Under the pieces are notes generated by a model that saw only the letters and a program-made list of their open reading frames with translations, made no database searches and was not told the DNA's origin. A stretch of 64,000 nt of DNA, from positions 26,232-90,231 of the forward strand of contig NZ_CAUDZA010000006.1 of assembly GCF_958453765.1 (NCBI RefSeq), given 5' to 3'. Source of the stretch: Phascolarctobacterium_A succinatutens_B (lineage in GTDB: Bacteria; Bacillota; Negativicutes; Acidaminococcales; Acidaminococcaceae). Numbering within the stretch: the stretch's first letter is position 1; each line of letters starts with the position of its first letter. Made by a program: the position numbers and the translations under genes. Positions 27,129 through 34,726 of the stretch are shown in pieces.

Positions 27129-27163
27129 AAGTGCCTGTGACGTGATGTTGCAGGCGCTTTTAA
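27129..27163 (+). terminator. terminator of the ArnT-like gene
   Basis: AAGTGCCTG (27129-27137) pairs with CAGGCGCTT (27151-27159, one G:T pair), then TTTTAATAATTTT. Confidence 0.75.
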
Positions 27164-27247
27164 TAATTTTTTGATAAATTAAAGTGTATTTAAGCTTAAA
27201 ATATTATGCTATAATAAGAAAATGATAACTGAATTGGAGGGGGAAGC

Positions 27248-28450
27248 ATGCACAATAAAAATTCCGCTATGGCGTTTATCGTGCTGCTTGGTGTTGTCAG
27301 CTTGTTCAGCGATATGACACATGAAGCGGCGACAAGTATTAAGGGAGCGTATTTATTAATTTTAGGAGCAAGTGCTTCTACCATCGGTTTTATCTCCGGC
27401 ATAGGCGAGCTTTTAGGCTATGGCCTGCGTTATCTTTTTGGCCGATTAGTTGATAAAACGCACAACTATTGGGGCTTTATGATTTTAGGCTATGCTGTAG
27501 ACGTTTTTGCGGTGCCGGCATTGGCGCTTGTGCATCGTGACGGCTGGATAGCCGCCTGTGTACTGCTCGTTGTTGAGCGCATCGGCAAGGCGATAAAAAA
27601 GCCTGCGAAGAACACAATTCTTTCCTTTGCGGCTTCACAGGAGGGTGTAGGTAAAAGCTTTGCTATTCAGGAAGCCCTGGATCAGCTTGGTGCTTTTATC
27701 GGTCCTCTGCTGCTTTATGTAATAATGCTTTATAAAAATGGTGATGAATACGAGGTATATAATGCAGCCTTTGCTTTTCTGACGTTGCCGGCAGTCTGTA
27801 CAATTGCTTTTTTACTGTTTGCTAAAAGCCGTTTCCCGAATCCGGAAGCCTTTGAGCCGGAAGCTAAGGAGAACAAAAAGAATAGCTTTGTAGGCAGGAA
27901 AAGCTTTTATTTGTATCTTGCAGGTATCAGCTGTTTTGCTTTCGGATTTGTAGATTTTCCGCTGGTGACTATGCATTTGGCAAAAAATAAGCTTTTTGAT
28001 GACAGTATTTTGCCGTTGCTTTATTCCGGTGCGATGCTTGTGGATGCGGTGGCAGCGCTTTTCTTTGGCTGGCTGTTTGACAAAATGCGCACGAAGGCAT
28101 TGGTTATTTCTACTGCGATTTCCGCGTTCTTTGCTGTGTTTGCTTTTGGCGCGACTTCGCCTGCTATGATTATGCTGGGTATTGCTTTGTGGGGTGTAGG
28201 CATGGGCGCTCAGGAATCAATTATGAAGGCTGCGGTTGCCACCATGACGAGCAAGGAGCATCGTGCCAGCAGCTACGGTGCGTTCGAATTTTTCTTTGGC
28301 TTAGCGTGGTTTTTGGGCAGCTGGCTGTTGGGAGCTGTTTATGATTATTCATTGAATACCTTCATCATTGTTTCTGTTGCGGCACAGCTTATTGCTTTCC
28401 CCTGTTATCTTTTAAGTGAGCGCAGCTTTGCAAGTGAAAATTGCCAATAA
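27248..28450 (+). CDS. MFS transporter
   Basis: A 400-aa major facilitator with 12 predicted hydrophobic segments. The loop between helices 2 and 3 has GRLVDKTHNYW, a variant of the MFS motif A, and the second half has GWLFDKMRTKA in the equivalent place. A long cytoplasmic loop around residues 195-220 is rich in Lys and Glu. TTGGAGGGGGAAGC precedes the ATG, and a TATAAT lies at about 27211. The substrate cannot be read from sequence. It is transcribed alone, and the following region belongs to the riboswitch unit. Confidence 0.8.
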   Translation: MHNKNSAMAFIVLLGVVSLFSDMTHEAATSIKGAYLLILGASASTIGFISGIGELLGYGLRYLFGRLVDKTHNYWGFMILGYAVDVFAVPALALVHRDGWIAACVLLVVERIGKAIKKPAKNTILSFAASQEGVGKSFAIQEALDQLGAFIGPLLLYVIMLYKNGDEYEVYNAAFAFLTLPAVCTIAFLLFAKSRFPNPEAFEPEAKENKKNSFVGRKSFYLYLAGISCFAFGFVDFPLVTMHLAKNKLFDDSILPLLYSGAMLVDAVAALFFGWLFDKMRTKALVISTAISAFFAVFAFGATSPAMIMLGIALWGVGMGAQESIMKAAVATMTSKEHRASSYGAFEFFFGLAWFLGSWLLGAVYDYSLNTFIIVSVAAQLIAFPCYLLSERSFASENCQ

Positions 28451-28475
28451 TTTGCTTCAAACGTTACAGTAGCTT

Positions 28476-28542
28476 ATGTATTCGTGTATACATAAAAAAT
28501 TATTGAAAAAAGACTTGCGTTCTTCAAAAAGTGTGTTATAAT
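28476..28542 (+). promoter_or_regulatory. operator-like repeat and promoter of riboswitch-AGCS unit 1
   Basis: ATGTAT (28476-28481) and ATACAT (28488-28493) form an inverted repeat with a 6-base gap. The promoter is TTGCGT (28515-28520), 16 bases, TATAAT (28537-28542). The same 18-base element, with one change, precedes the second unit at 30341-30358. Confidence 0.6.
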
Positions 28543-28562
28543 AGCGTACATAAGTAAATAAC

Positions 28563-28750
28563 GAGTGGATGATGTATATGGGAGAAGGCACTGCCTACCG
28601 AAGGAGCAAAACTCTCAGGTGCTTAATTTTAAGCAGGAACCGTATGCTGACACAACTCTGGAGAGTCCCTTAAATGGGCGCCGAAGGTGCAAAGATGTCT
28701 TCTGAAATTCAGAAACGTCCTTATCTCTCAGGCCAGTGGACAGAGCAAAG
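28563..28750 (+). ncRNA. tandem glycine riboswitch 1
   Basis: Two gcvT-type aptamers in series. Aptamer 1 shows GGAGAAGGC, ACCGAAGGAGCAAA and CTCTCAGG. The linker is CTCTGGAGAG. Aptamer 2 shows GCCGAAGGTGCAAA, CTCTCAGG and GGACAGAGCAAA. A terminator follows at 28794, so control is probably by transcription termination. For symporter genes, glycine is expected to lower expression, as reported for a similar gene in Streptococcus pyogenes. Confidence 0.95.
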
Positions 28751-28793
28751 CTTATGTGATGGCGCTATTGCCTATCATATGTCATTGACTTTT

Positions 28794-28826
28794 ACCGGAG
28801 TATTTTTTGTATACTCCGGTTTTTTA
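28794..28826 (+). terminator. expression-platform terminator of riboswitch 1
   Basis: ACCGGAGTAT (28794-28803) pairs perfectly with ATACTCCGGT (28811-28820), followed by TTTTT. It lies between aptamer 2 and the symporter start. Confidence 0.85.
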
Positions 28827-28873
28827 TTTGCTTATAAATAATTAATGGGAATTTAAAGGGAGATGTTTGAATC

Positions 28874-30220
28874 ATGTTGGAAATTTTGAATGAAATTGAT
28901 GCGTTTGTCTGGGGTCCGCCGCTTCTGGTACTTTTGGTTGGTACCGGTATTCTGCTGACCTTCCGTCTGAAGTTGCTGCAGGTTTTCAAGCTGCCGCAGG
29001 CTTTGGGCCTGATCTTCAGTGCCAAGAACGATGGCAGTGGTGACGTAAACAGCTTTAAAGCATTGTGTACCGCACTTGCTGCAACTGTTGGTACCGGTAA
29101 CATCGTTGGTGTTGCAACTGCAATTAAAGCAGGTGGCCCGGGCGCTTTGTTCTGGATGTGGATGGCAGCCTTCTTCGGTATGGCAACCAAATATTCCGAA
29201 TGTCTGTTGGCTGTAAAATATCGTACTGTCGATGCTAACGGCAATATTTCCGGTGGTCCGATGTACTACATTGAAAATGGTCTTGGCAAAAAATACAAAC
29301 CGTTGGCTGTTATGTTTGCTGTATTCGGTGTTCTGTGCGCATACTTTGGTATCGGTACCTTTGCTCAGGTAAACTCCATTGTTGAAATTACCCAGATTTC
29401 TGCAGGTATTCCTGTTGTTTACACCGGTATTGCTCTGACTGTTGTTGTTGCTGCTGTAACCATCGGCGGTCTGAAATCCATCGCAACTGTTGCTGCAAAG
29501 GTAGTTCCTGCTATGGCTCTGCTGTACTTCCTGACTACTGTTGGTATCATGATTGTTTTTGCAGACCAGGTTCCTGCTGCAATCGCAACTGTACTTAATT
29601 CTGCTTTCACTCCGACTGCTGCTCAAGGCGGTTTCCTTGGTGCAACCGTTATGCTGGCAATGCGCAGTGGTGTTGCCCGCGGCGTATTCTCCAACGAATC
29701 CGGCTTAGGTTCTGCTCCTATCGTAGCTGCTGCTGCTAAAACTAAATGGGCTGCAGAGCAAGGCTTGATTTCTATGACCGGTACTTTTATTGATACTATC
29801 ATCATTTGTACTCTGACCGGCTTGTCCCTGGTTGTCAGCGGTGTATGGTGCGGACCTCTGAACGGTGCTGCAATGACTGAATCTGCCTTCACCATGGCGT
29901 TCCCTGCATTTGGCAGCATTCTGCTGTTGGTTGGCCTTGTACTCTTTGCTTTCACCACTATCCTTGGCTGGAACTACTACGGTGAACGCTGTGTAGAATA
30001 TCTGATGGGCGTAAAGGCAATTCTGCCGTACCGCATTATTTTCATCTGCCTTATTGCCTGCGGTCCTTTCCTGAAGCTGGAAGAGATTTGGGTTTTGGCG
30101 GATATTGTTAATGGCCTGATGGCTATTCCTAACTTAATTGCTCTGATTGCTTTGTCCGGCGTAGTTGTTGCCGAAACCAAGGCTTATCAGAAGCATCTGG
30201 ATGAAGAAAAGAATAAATAA
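28874..30220 (+). CDS. alanine/glycine:cation symporter (AGCS family), copy 1
   Basis: A 448-aa sodium-coupled alanine or glycine carrier of the inner membrane. AGCS signatures are GTGNIVGVATAIKAGGPGALFW near residue 73 (split over helices), PMYYIENGLGK near residue 130 and GVARGVFSNESGLGSAPI near residue 265. About 11 hydrophobic segments are visible. AAAGGGAGATG lies 12 bases before the ATG. The upstream glycine riboswitch makes glycine the most likely regulatory signal and probable substrate. The next AGCS gene is a close paralogue. Confidence 0.93.
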   Translation: MLEILNEIDAFVWGPPLLVLLVGTGILLTFRLKLLQVFKLPQALGLIFSAKNDGSGDVNSFKALCTALAATVGTGNIVGVATAIKAGGPGALFWMWMAAFFGMATKYSECLLAVKYRTVDANGNISGGPMYYIENGLGKKYKPLAVMFAVFGVLCAYFGIGTFAQVNSIVEITQISAGIPVVYTGIALTVVVAAVTIGGLKSIATVAAKVVPAMALLYFLTTVGIMIVFADQVPAAIATVLNSAFTPTAAQGGFLGATVMLAMRSGVARGVFSNESGLGSAPIVAAAAKTKWAAEQGLISMTGTFIDTIIICTLTGLSLVVSGVWCGPLNGAAMTESAFTMAFPAFGSILLLVGLVLFAFTTILGWNYYGERCVEYLMGVKAILPYRIIFICLIACGPFLKLEEIWVLADIVNGLMAIPNLIALIALSGVVVAETKAYQKHLDEEKNK

Positions 30221-30253
30221 GTAAGCCTAGTATTTCATCTTTATATAGCAAAG

Positions 30254-30297
30254 CGGCGTTGTGCGACTCTCCCCAGAGTTCCCACAGCGCCGTTTTG
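30254..30297 (+). terminator. two-part 3' hairpin after AGCS copy 1
   Basis: An outer stem CGGCGTTGTG (30254-30263) with CACAGCGCCG (30283-30292) encloses an inner ACTCT-CCCC-AGAGT hairpin. TTTTG follows. The same inner hairpin recurs after AGCS copy 2, with compensating changes in the outer stem. Confidence 0.8.
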
Positions 30298-30340
30298 TTA
30301 TTAAAAAAATCAATAAACATACGTCGGTTTACAGTTTTAT

Positions 30341-30398
30341 ATGTATGCGTGTATACATTGACGTAAACTCTTGATTTTAAGTTCAAATGTGTTATAAT
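30341..30398 (+). promoter_or_regulatory. operator-like repeat and promoter of riboswitch-AGCS unit 2
   Basis: ATGTATGCGTGTATACAT at 30341-30358 matches the unit 1 element in 17 of 18 bases. The promoter is TTGATT (30371-30376), 16 bases, TATAAT (30393-30398). Confidence 0.6.
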
Positions 30399-30417
30399 CA
30401 GATACATAAGTAAATAG

Positions 30418-30598
30418 TGAGTGGATGAAGTACGCAGGAGAAGGCAATGCCTACCGAAGGAGCAAAAACTCTCAGGTGCTTATCAAAAGCAAGAACCGTG
30501 TACAGACACAACTCTGGAGAGTCCCTTAAATGGGCGCCGAAGGTGCAAAGATGTGCGTATACACATCCTTATCTCTCAGGCCAGTGGACGGAGCAAAA
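30418..30598 (+). ncRNA. tandem glycine riboswitch 2
   Basis: The same tandem gcvT architecture as at 28563, with nearly identical aptamer cores (ACCGAAGGAGCAAAA, CTCTGGAGAG linker, GCCGAAGGTGCAAA, CTCTCAGG). The variable hairpins differ in length. It is followed by a conserved terminator and a second AGCS gene. Confidence 0.95.
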
Positions 30599-30635
30599 CA
30601 ACAATGATAGCATAGCTATCAGGGCCGCTGACAAA

Positions 30636-30668
30636 CCGGAGTATCGGATAATCATACTCCGGCTTTTT
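30636..30668 (+). terminator. expression-platform terminator of riboswitch 2
   Basis: CCGGAGTAT (30636-30644) pairs with ATACTCCGG (30654-30662), then CTTTTTAT. The stem sequence is the same as in unit 1. Confidence 0.85.
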
Positions 30669-30708
30669 ATTTACTTAGGGAACTTTGAAAATGAGAGGGG
30701 AAATCATT

Positions 30709-32088
30709 ATGTTGGAAACATTGAATGCAATTGATTCGTTTGTCTGGGGTCCGCCGCTACTGGTGCTGCTTGTAGGTACCGGCATTATGCTGACTATTCG
30801 TTTAGGCTTGTTGCAGGTATTGAAGCTGCCGCAGGCATTGAAGCTTATCTTCTGCGCTAAGAATGAAGGTCATGGTGACGTAAACAGCTTTAAAGCTCTG
30901 TGTACCGCACTTGCCGCAACTGTTGGTACCGGTAACATTGTCGGTGTTGCTACCGCAATTAAGGCCGGTGGCCCCGGTGCATTGTTCTGGATGTGGCTGG
31001 CTGCCTTCTTCGGTATGGCAACCAAATATGCAGAATGCCTGCTGGCTGTAAAATATCGTACTGTCGACGCTAACGGCAATATCTCCGGCGGTCCGATGTA
31101 TTACATTCAAAACGGCCTCGGCAAGCAATATAAACCATTGGCAATTATGTTCTGTGTCTTCGGTATCATGTGCGCATACTTCGGCGTAGGTACCTTTGCT
31201 CAGGTAAACTCCATAGTTGAGATTACCAAAATCTCTGTCGGCATCCCGGTTATCTACACCGGTATTGCTCTTACCGTATTGGTTGCTGCTGTAACCATCG
31301 GCGGTCTGAAATCTATCTCTAATGTTTCTTCTAAGGTTGTTCCCGGCATGGCGGTAATTTACTTCTTTACTACCTTGGGCATTTTGGTTAGCTTCGCCGA
31401 CCAGGTACCGGGCGCTATTGCACTGGTTATTGAAAGCGCTTTCACTACTACTGCTGCACAGGGCGGTTTCCTTGGAGCAACTGTTATGCTGGCGATGCGT
31501 AATGGCGTTGCCCGCGGCGTATTCTCTAACGAATCCGGCTTAGGCTCTGCTCCTATCGTAGCAGCTGCTGCCAAAACTCATTGGCCTGCTGAACAAGGTC
31601 TGGTTTCCATGACCGGTACCTTCATTGATACTATCATCATCTGCACCATGACCGGTTTGTCCTTGATTGTTACCGGCGTTTGGAACGGCGATCTCAACGG
31701 TGCTGCAATGACTAATGCAGCCTTCAGCTCTGCATTCCCTGCCTTTGGTACTTGGTTACTGTTGGTTGGCCTGGTGCTCTTCGCCTTCACTACTATCCTT
31801 GGCTGGAACTACTACGGCGAACGTTGTGTAGAATATCTGATGGGTGTTAAAGCAATTCTTCCGTATCGCATCGGTTTCATTATTCTTGTAGCTGTTGGCC
31901 CGTTCCTGAAACTGGAAGAAATCTGGGTTATGTCCGATATTGTTAACGGTCTGATGGCTCTGCCTAACCTGATTGCTCTGGTTGCTCTTTCTGGCGTAGT
32001 TGTTGCTGAAACTAAGGCATATCAACAACATCTCAAGGAAGAATCTGAGCTGGTTCCGGCAAAATTAGCCGAAGAAACCAATCATTAA
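30709..32088 (+). CDS. alanine/glycine:cation symporter (AGCS family), copy 2
   Basis: A 459-aa paralogue of the preceding symporter. It is collinear and very similar over the whole length, with the same FVWGPPLLVLLVGTGI start, GTGNIVGVATAIKAGGPG and NESGLGSAPI motifs. It differs by a longer charged C-terminal tail (about 11 extra residues, ending AEETNH). ATG 30709 is preceded by GAGGGGAA; an in-frame ATG at 30685 would add eight residues not found in copy 1. The conserved promoter, riboswitch and terminator show that the whole unit was duplicated. The two carriers may differ in affinity or in Ala/Gly preference. Confidence 0.93.
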   Translation: MLETLNAIDSFVWGPPLLVLLVGTGIMLTIRLGLLQVLKLPQALKLIFCAKNEGHGDVNSFKALCTALAATVGTGNIVGVATAIKAGGPGALFWMWLAAFFGMATKYAECLLAVKYRTVDANGNISGGPMYYIQNGLGKQYKPLAIMFCVFGIMCAYFGVGTFAQVNSIVEITKISVGIPVIYTGIALTVLVAAVTIGGLKSISNVSSKVVPGMAVIYFFTTLGILVSFADQVPGAIALVIESAFTTTAAQGGFLGATVMLAMRNGVARGVFSNESGLGSAPIVAAAAKTHWPAEQGLVSMTGTFIDTIIICTMTGLSLIVTGVWNGDLNGAAMTNAAFSSAFPAFGTWLLLVGLVLFAFTTILGWNYYGERCVEYLMGVKAILPYRIGFIILVAVGPFLKLEEIWVMSDIVNGLMALPNLIALVALSGVVVAETKAYQQHLKEESELVPAKLAEETNH

Positions 32089-32110
32089 GTTTTCCCAATT
32101 AATTTAATAT

Positions 32111-32162
32111 AGGCAGCGGCACTGTGAGACTCTCCCCAGAGTTCCCACAGTGCCGCTTGCCT
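32111..32162 (+). terminator. two-part 3' hairpin after AGCS copy 2
   Basis: GCGGCACTGTG (32116-32126) pairs perfectly with CACAGTGCCGC (32146-32156) around the same inner ACTCT-CCCC-AGAGT hairpin as at 30264. An extension AGGCA/TGCCT adds to the base. There is no clean T-tract, so termination efficiency is uncertain. Confidence 0.7.
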
Positions 32163-32314
32163 TTGCGCTTGCACAAAAGTTAGCGGTATGCTAAACTAGC
32201 CTTAGAGAGATTACTTACAATCTTTTAAATCAAATGTATCAGTAACCAACTACGTGTATATTTTTCGGTGTGCCGGTTGGTTTGTCAGTATCAGTAGATG
32301 AAAGGAAGTGTGCA

Positions 32315-32680
32315 ATGAGCATTATCGGTAATATTATCTGGTTTTTATTTGGCGGTATTTTAGCAGGCATTATCTGGTATCTGGTAGGCCTGTTATGGTG
32401 TTTGACGATTATCGGTATTCCGGTAGGACTGCAGTGCTTTAAGCTGGGACGCTTGAGCTTCTTCCCCTTTGGCAAGGACGTAGTTTTGAGCGGTGAAACA
32501 ACCTCATTGCTGTTAAATATTTTTTGGCTGATTTTTGGCGGTATCGAGCTGGCAATTACGCATGCTGTTTTTGCTGTAATTTTGTGCTGCACGATTATCG
32601 GCATTCCCTTCGGCATGCAGCATTTTAAGCTGGCTAAGCTGGCATTGCTGCCGTTTGGAGCACAGATTACGGATAAATAA
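32315..32680 (+). CDS. YccF-family inner-membrane protein (DUF307)
   Basis: A 121-aa small membrane protein with two related halves. Each half has a hydrophobic segment followed by a TIIGIP(V/F)G motif and a KL...PFG end. This internal repeat is typical of the YccF domain family, whose function is not established. ATG 32315 has AAAGGAAG before it; an in-frame upstream ATG lacks a site. It is transcribed alone; the next possible terminator is about 160 bases downstream. Confidence 0.85.
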   Translation: MSIIGNIIWFLFGGILAGIIWYLVGLLWCLTIIGIPVGLQCFKLGRLSFFPFGKDVVLSGETTSLLLNIFWLIFGGIELAITHAVFAVILCCTIIGIPFGMQHFKLAKLALLPFGAQITDK

Positions 32681-32748
32681 GCATTAAACTTAAATGCAAG
32701 AATAGTTCATGCAGGAATTTTATTCACGATTTCTTCAAAACTTTGCCC

Positions 32749-32880
32749 TTGCTATGTCACAGCAATATAGTATACTATGAATGTAGCAAGAAGTTGCTAC
32801 ACCCTTCCCATCAAATTCATCATAAACAGCTTTCCTAAGAGAAACAGCCTGCAATATCCCCTGCAGGCTGTTTTCTCGTT
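32749..32880 (+). ncRNA. candidate intergenic small RNA with promoter and terminator
   Basis: The 324-base YccF-TauE gap holds TTGCTA (32749-32754), 16 bases, TATACT (32771-32776). A GTAGCAA/TTGCTAC hairpin at 32783-32800 and a C-rich single-stranded stretch ACCCTTCCC follow. A 12-bp terminator stem (32842-32853 with 32862-32873) and TTTTC end it. The layout matches a roughly 95-nt sRNA. It could instead be only the 3' end of the YccF transcript. Confidence 0.4.
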
Positions 32881-33004
32881 TATTGGCAAGACTGCTGCTT
32901 TTTTATCATAAATTTGCAGTAGTCTTTCTTTTTACTGGAAAATACTTTCTGATATTGGTAAAATAAAGGTTATAGTATTGTTAGTTATAATGGGGGGACT
33001 GAAA

Positions 33005-33760
33005 ATGATCTTTTTGGCAATGATTCTGTTAGGCTGTCTGCTTGGCTTTGCCGGTGCAGGTGGTGCAGGCTTAACGATTACACTGCTTTCTGTAGGCTTT
33101 GGTGTGCCGATTCATACTGCGCTTGGTGTTGCGCTGGCTGCTATGTCATTTACGATGCTTTCCGGTGCCGTAAGCCATTTTCGTGAAGGTGATGTACTGC
33201 TGCGCCTAGGGCTGACAACCGGCGGTGCCGGTATGCTGGGAGCCTTTGCCGGCGCACGTATTTCTGATGCCTTGCCGGGAGATATTTTATCAAAAATGAC
33301 AGCAGCCTTGATGCTTGCATCATCGGTATTGCTTTACTTTATTCTTTTTCGTAAGGATATGCTGGACAGCTTTGTGGCAAAACATGCATCGAAAGCAGAG
33401 GGCGCAAGCTTTTATGCACATGCGCTGACAATCGGTGTAGTTACCGGCTTTTTGAGCGGAGCCTTCGGTATCGGTGCGACAGCCTTTATCCAGATAAGCC
33501 TGATGCTGTTTTTCGGTGTATCGCTTTATCATGCCATCGGTACAACGATGTTGGTTATTTTGCCGATTTCTGTTTCCGGCGGTTTAGGATATTTAGTCAA
33601 TGGTCACCTTGATTTTTATATTTTTCTTCAGACCTTGGGTGGTCTGACTATCGGCGCATATTTGGGTGCCAAGCTTACGCGTCTGGCGTCGCGCAATACT
33701 TTGCGTTATATTGTTCTCAGTATGCCGACCATAGGCGGACTGATGCTTCTATTTAAGTAA
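33005..33760 (+). CDS. TauE/SafE-family membrane protein (sulfite exporter-type)
   Basis: A 251-aa protein with about eight hydrophobic segments in two halves, each opening with a glycine-rich block (GFAGAGGAG near residue 14 and GFLSGAFGIGA near residue 150). That is the TauE/SafE signature. Members export or import small anions such as sulfite or sulfoacetate. GGGGGGACTG precedes ATG 33005, which is preferred over an upstream in-frame TTG. The substrate is not known. Confidence 0.85.
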   Translation: MIFLAMILLGCLLGFAGAGGAGLTITLLSVGFGVPIHTALGVALAAMSFTMLSGAVSHFREGDVLLRLGLTTGGAGMLGAFAGARISDALPGDILSKMTAALMLASSVLLYFILFRKDMLDSFVAKHASKAEGASFYAHALTIGVVTGFLSGAFGIGATAFIQISLMLFFGVSLYHAIGTTMLVILPISVSGGLGYLVNGHLDFYIFLQTLGGLTIGAYLGAKLTRLASRNTLRYIVLSMPTIGGLMLLFK

Positions 33761-33765
33761 AAAAT

Positions 33766-33806
33766 AAGCCGTAAACGTGCTTTAGCGTTTATGGTTTACT
33801 TTTTTA
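33766..33806 (+). terminator. terminator of the TauE/SafE gene
   Basis: AAGCCGTAAACG (33766-33777) pairs with CGTTTATGGTTT (33786-33797) with G:T pairs, followed by a T-rich tract. Confidence 0.75.
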
Positions 33807-33813
33807 GCATTAT

Positions 33814-33866
33814 GGTTAACCTTGCGATAAAAGAAGGTTGACTAATCTTTTTATCACGTATATAAT
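33814..33866 (+). promoter_or_regulatory. BirA-like operator and promoter of the ecf operon
   Basis: GTTAACC (33815-33821), 14 bases, GGTTGAC (33836-33842). The right arm holds the -35 box TTGACT (33838-33843), and TATAAT at 33861-33866 is 17 bases on. The arm sequence, 14-base spacer and overlap with the -35 box match the bioY promoter exactly. It is therefore a likely biotin-repressor site. Confidence 0.72.
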
Positions 33867-33901
33867 TAGTAAGTACACGAATTTATGATGGAGGCACTGT
33901 T

Positions 33902-34726
33902 GTGATTAGTATAAAGAATTTGAAGCATTACTATACAGATGCTGATGGCAATGAGGTAAGAGCACTGGATGGCGTAAGCCTGGAGATTAGGCAGGGCGAA
34001 TTTGTTGCTGTTATCGGCGCTAACGGTAGCGGCAAATCTACGCTGGCACGTCATTTGAACGCATTGCTGCTGCCGACAGACGGCACTGTGCTGGTAGATG
34101 GTATGGATACTGAAGATGAGAGCAAAATGTGGGATATCCGCCAAAAGGTTGGCATGGTGTTCCAAAATCCCGATAACCAGATAGTTGCTGCGATTGTGGA
34201 AGAGGACGTGGCCTTCGGCCCGGAAAACATCGGCGTACCTGGTCCGGAAATACCGCAGCGTGTAGCAGATTCATTAGCTGCAGTAGGCATGACGGAATAT
34301 GCCAAGCACGCACCGCATCTTTTGAGCGGCGGCCAAAAGCAGCGTGTGGCTATAGCAGGTATTCTGGCACTGCAGCCGGAATGCATTGTGCTGGACGAGC
34401 CTACAGCAATGCTCGATCCGCAGGGACGCAAGGAAATCGTCGGCACTGTACGCAAGCTTAATGAAGAAAAAAAGATGACCATAGTTTATATTACGCATTA
34501 CATGGTGGAAGCCTTGGCTGCCGACCGCGTAGTTGTAATGGAAAAAGGTCATATTAGATTTATGGGTACTCCGCGTGAGGTTTTCAGCAGAGTGGATGAG
34601 CTGGAGGCCTTGGGACTGGAGGCTCCGCTGGCAGCGAAGGTAGCCAGTGAGCTGCGCAAAAGCGGTGTAAAGCTGCCGCAGGATATTATTACAGATGAGG
34701 AGCTGGCGCAGGCATTATGTCAATAA
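33902..34726 (+). CDS. ecfA1: ECF transporter ATPase EcfA1
   Basis: Cytoplasmic ABC ATPase of the energy-coupling factor module that powers vitamin uptake by S-components. It is 274 aa, with Walker A GANGSGKST near residue 40, Q-loop FQNPDNQ, signature LSGGQKQR, Walker B CIVLDEPTAM and H-loop THYM. The start is GTG 33902 with GGAGGCACTGTT before it. It overlaps ecfA2 by 10 bases. BirA-like control suggests that biotin, through BioY, is one of its main cargoes. Confidence 0.95.
   Translation: MISIKNLKHYYTDADGNEVRALDGVSLEIRQGEFVAVIGANGSGKSTLARHLNALLLPTDGTVLVDGMDTEDESKMWDIRQKVGMVFQNPDNQIVAAIVEEDVAFGPENIGVPGPEIPQRVADSLAAVGMTEYAKHAPHLLSGGQKQRVAIAGILALQPECIVLDEPTAMLDPQGRKEIVGTVRKLNEEKKMTIVYITHYMVEALAADRVVVMEKGHIRFMGTPREVFSRVDELEALGLEAPLAAKVASELRKSGVKLPQDIITDEELAQALCQ

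Noticed and set aside
28563..30598. Direct repeats as an insertion sequence or CRISPR
   Set aside because: The long repeated blocks are two glycine riboswitches and two paralogous symporters. There is no transposase, no terminal inverted repeat and no spacer-repeat rhythm. No CRISPR array was seen anywhere in the window.
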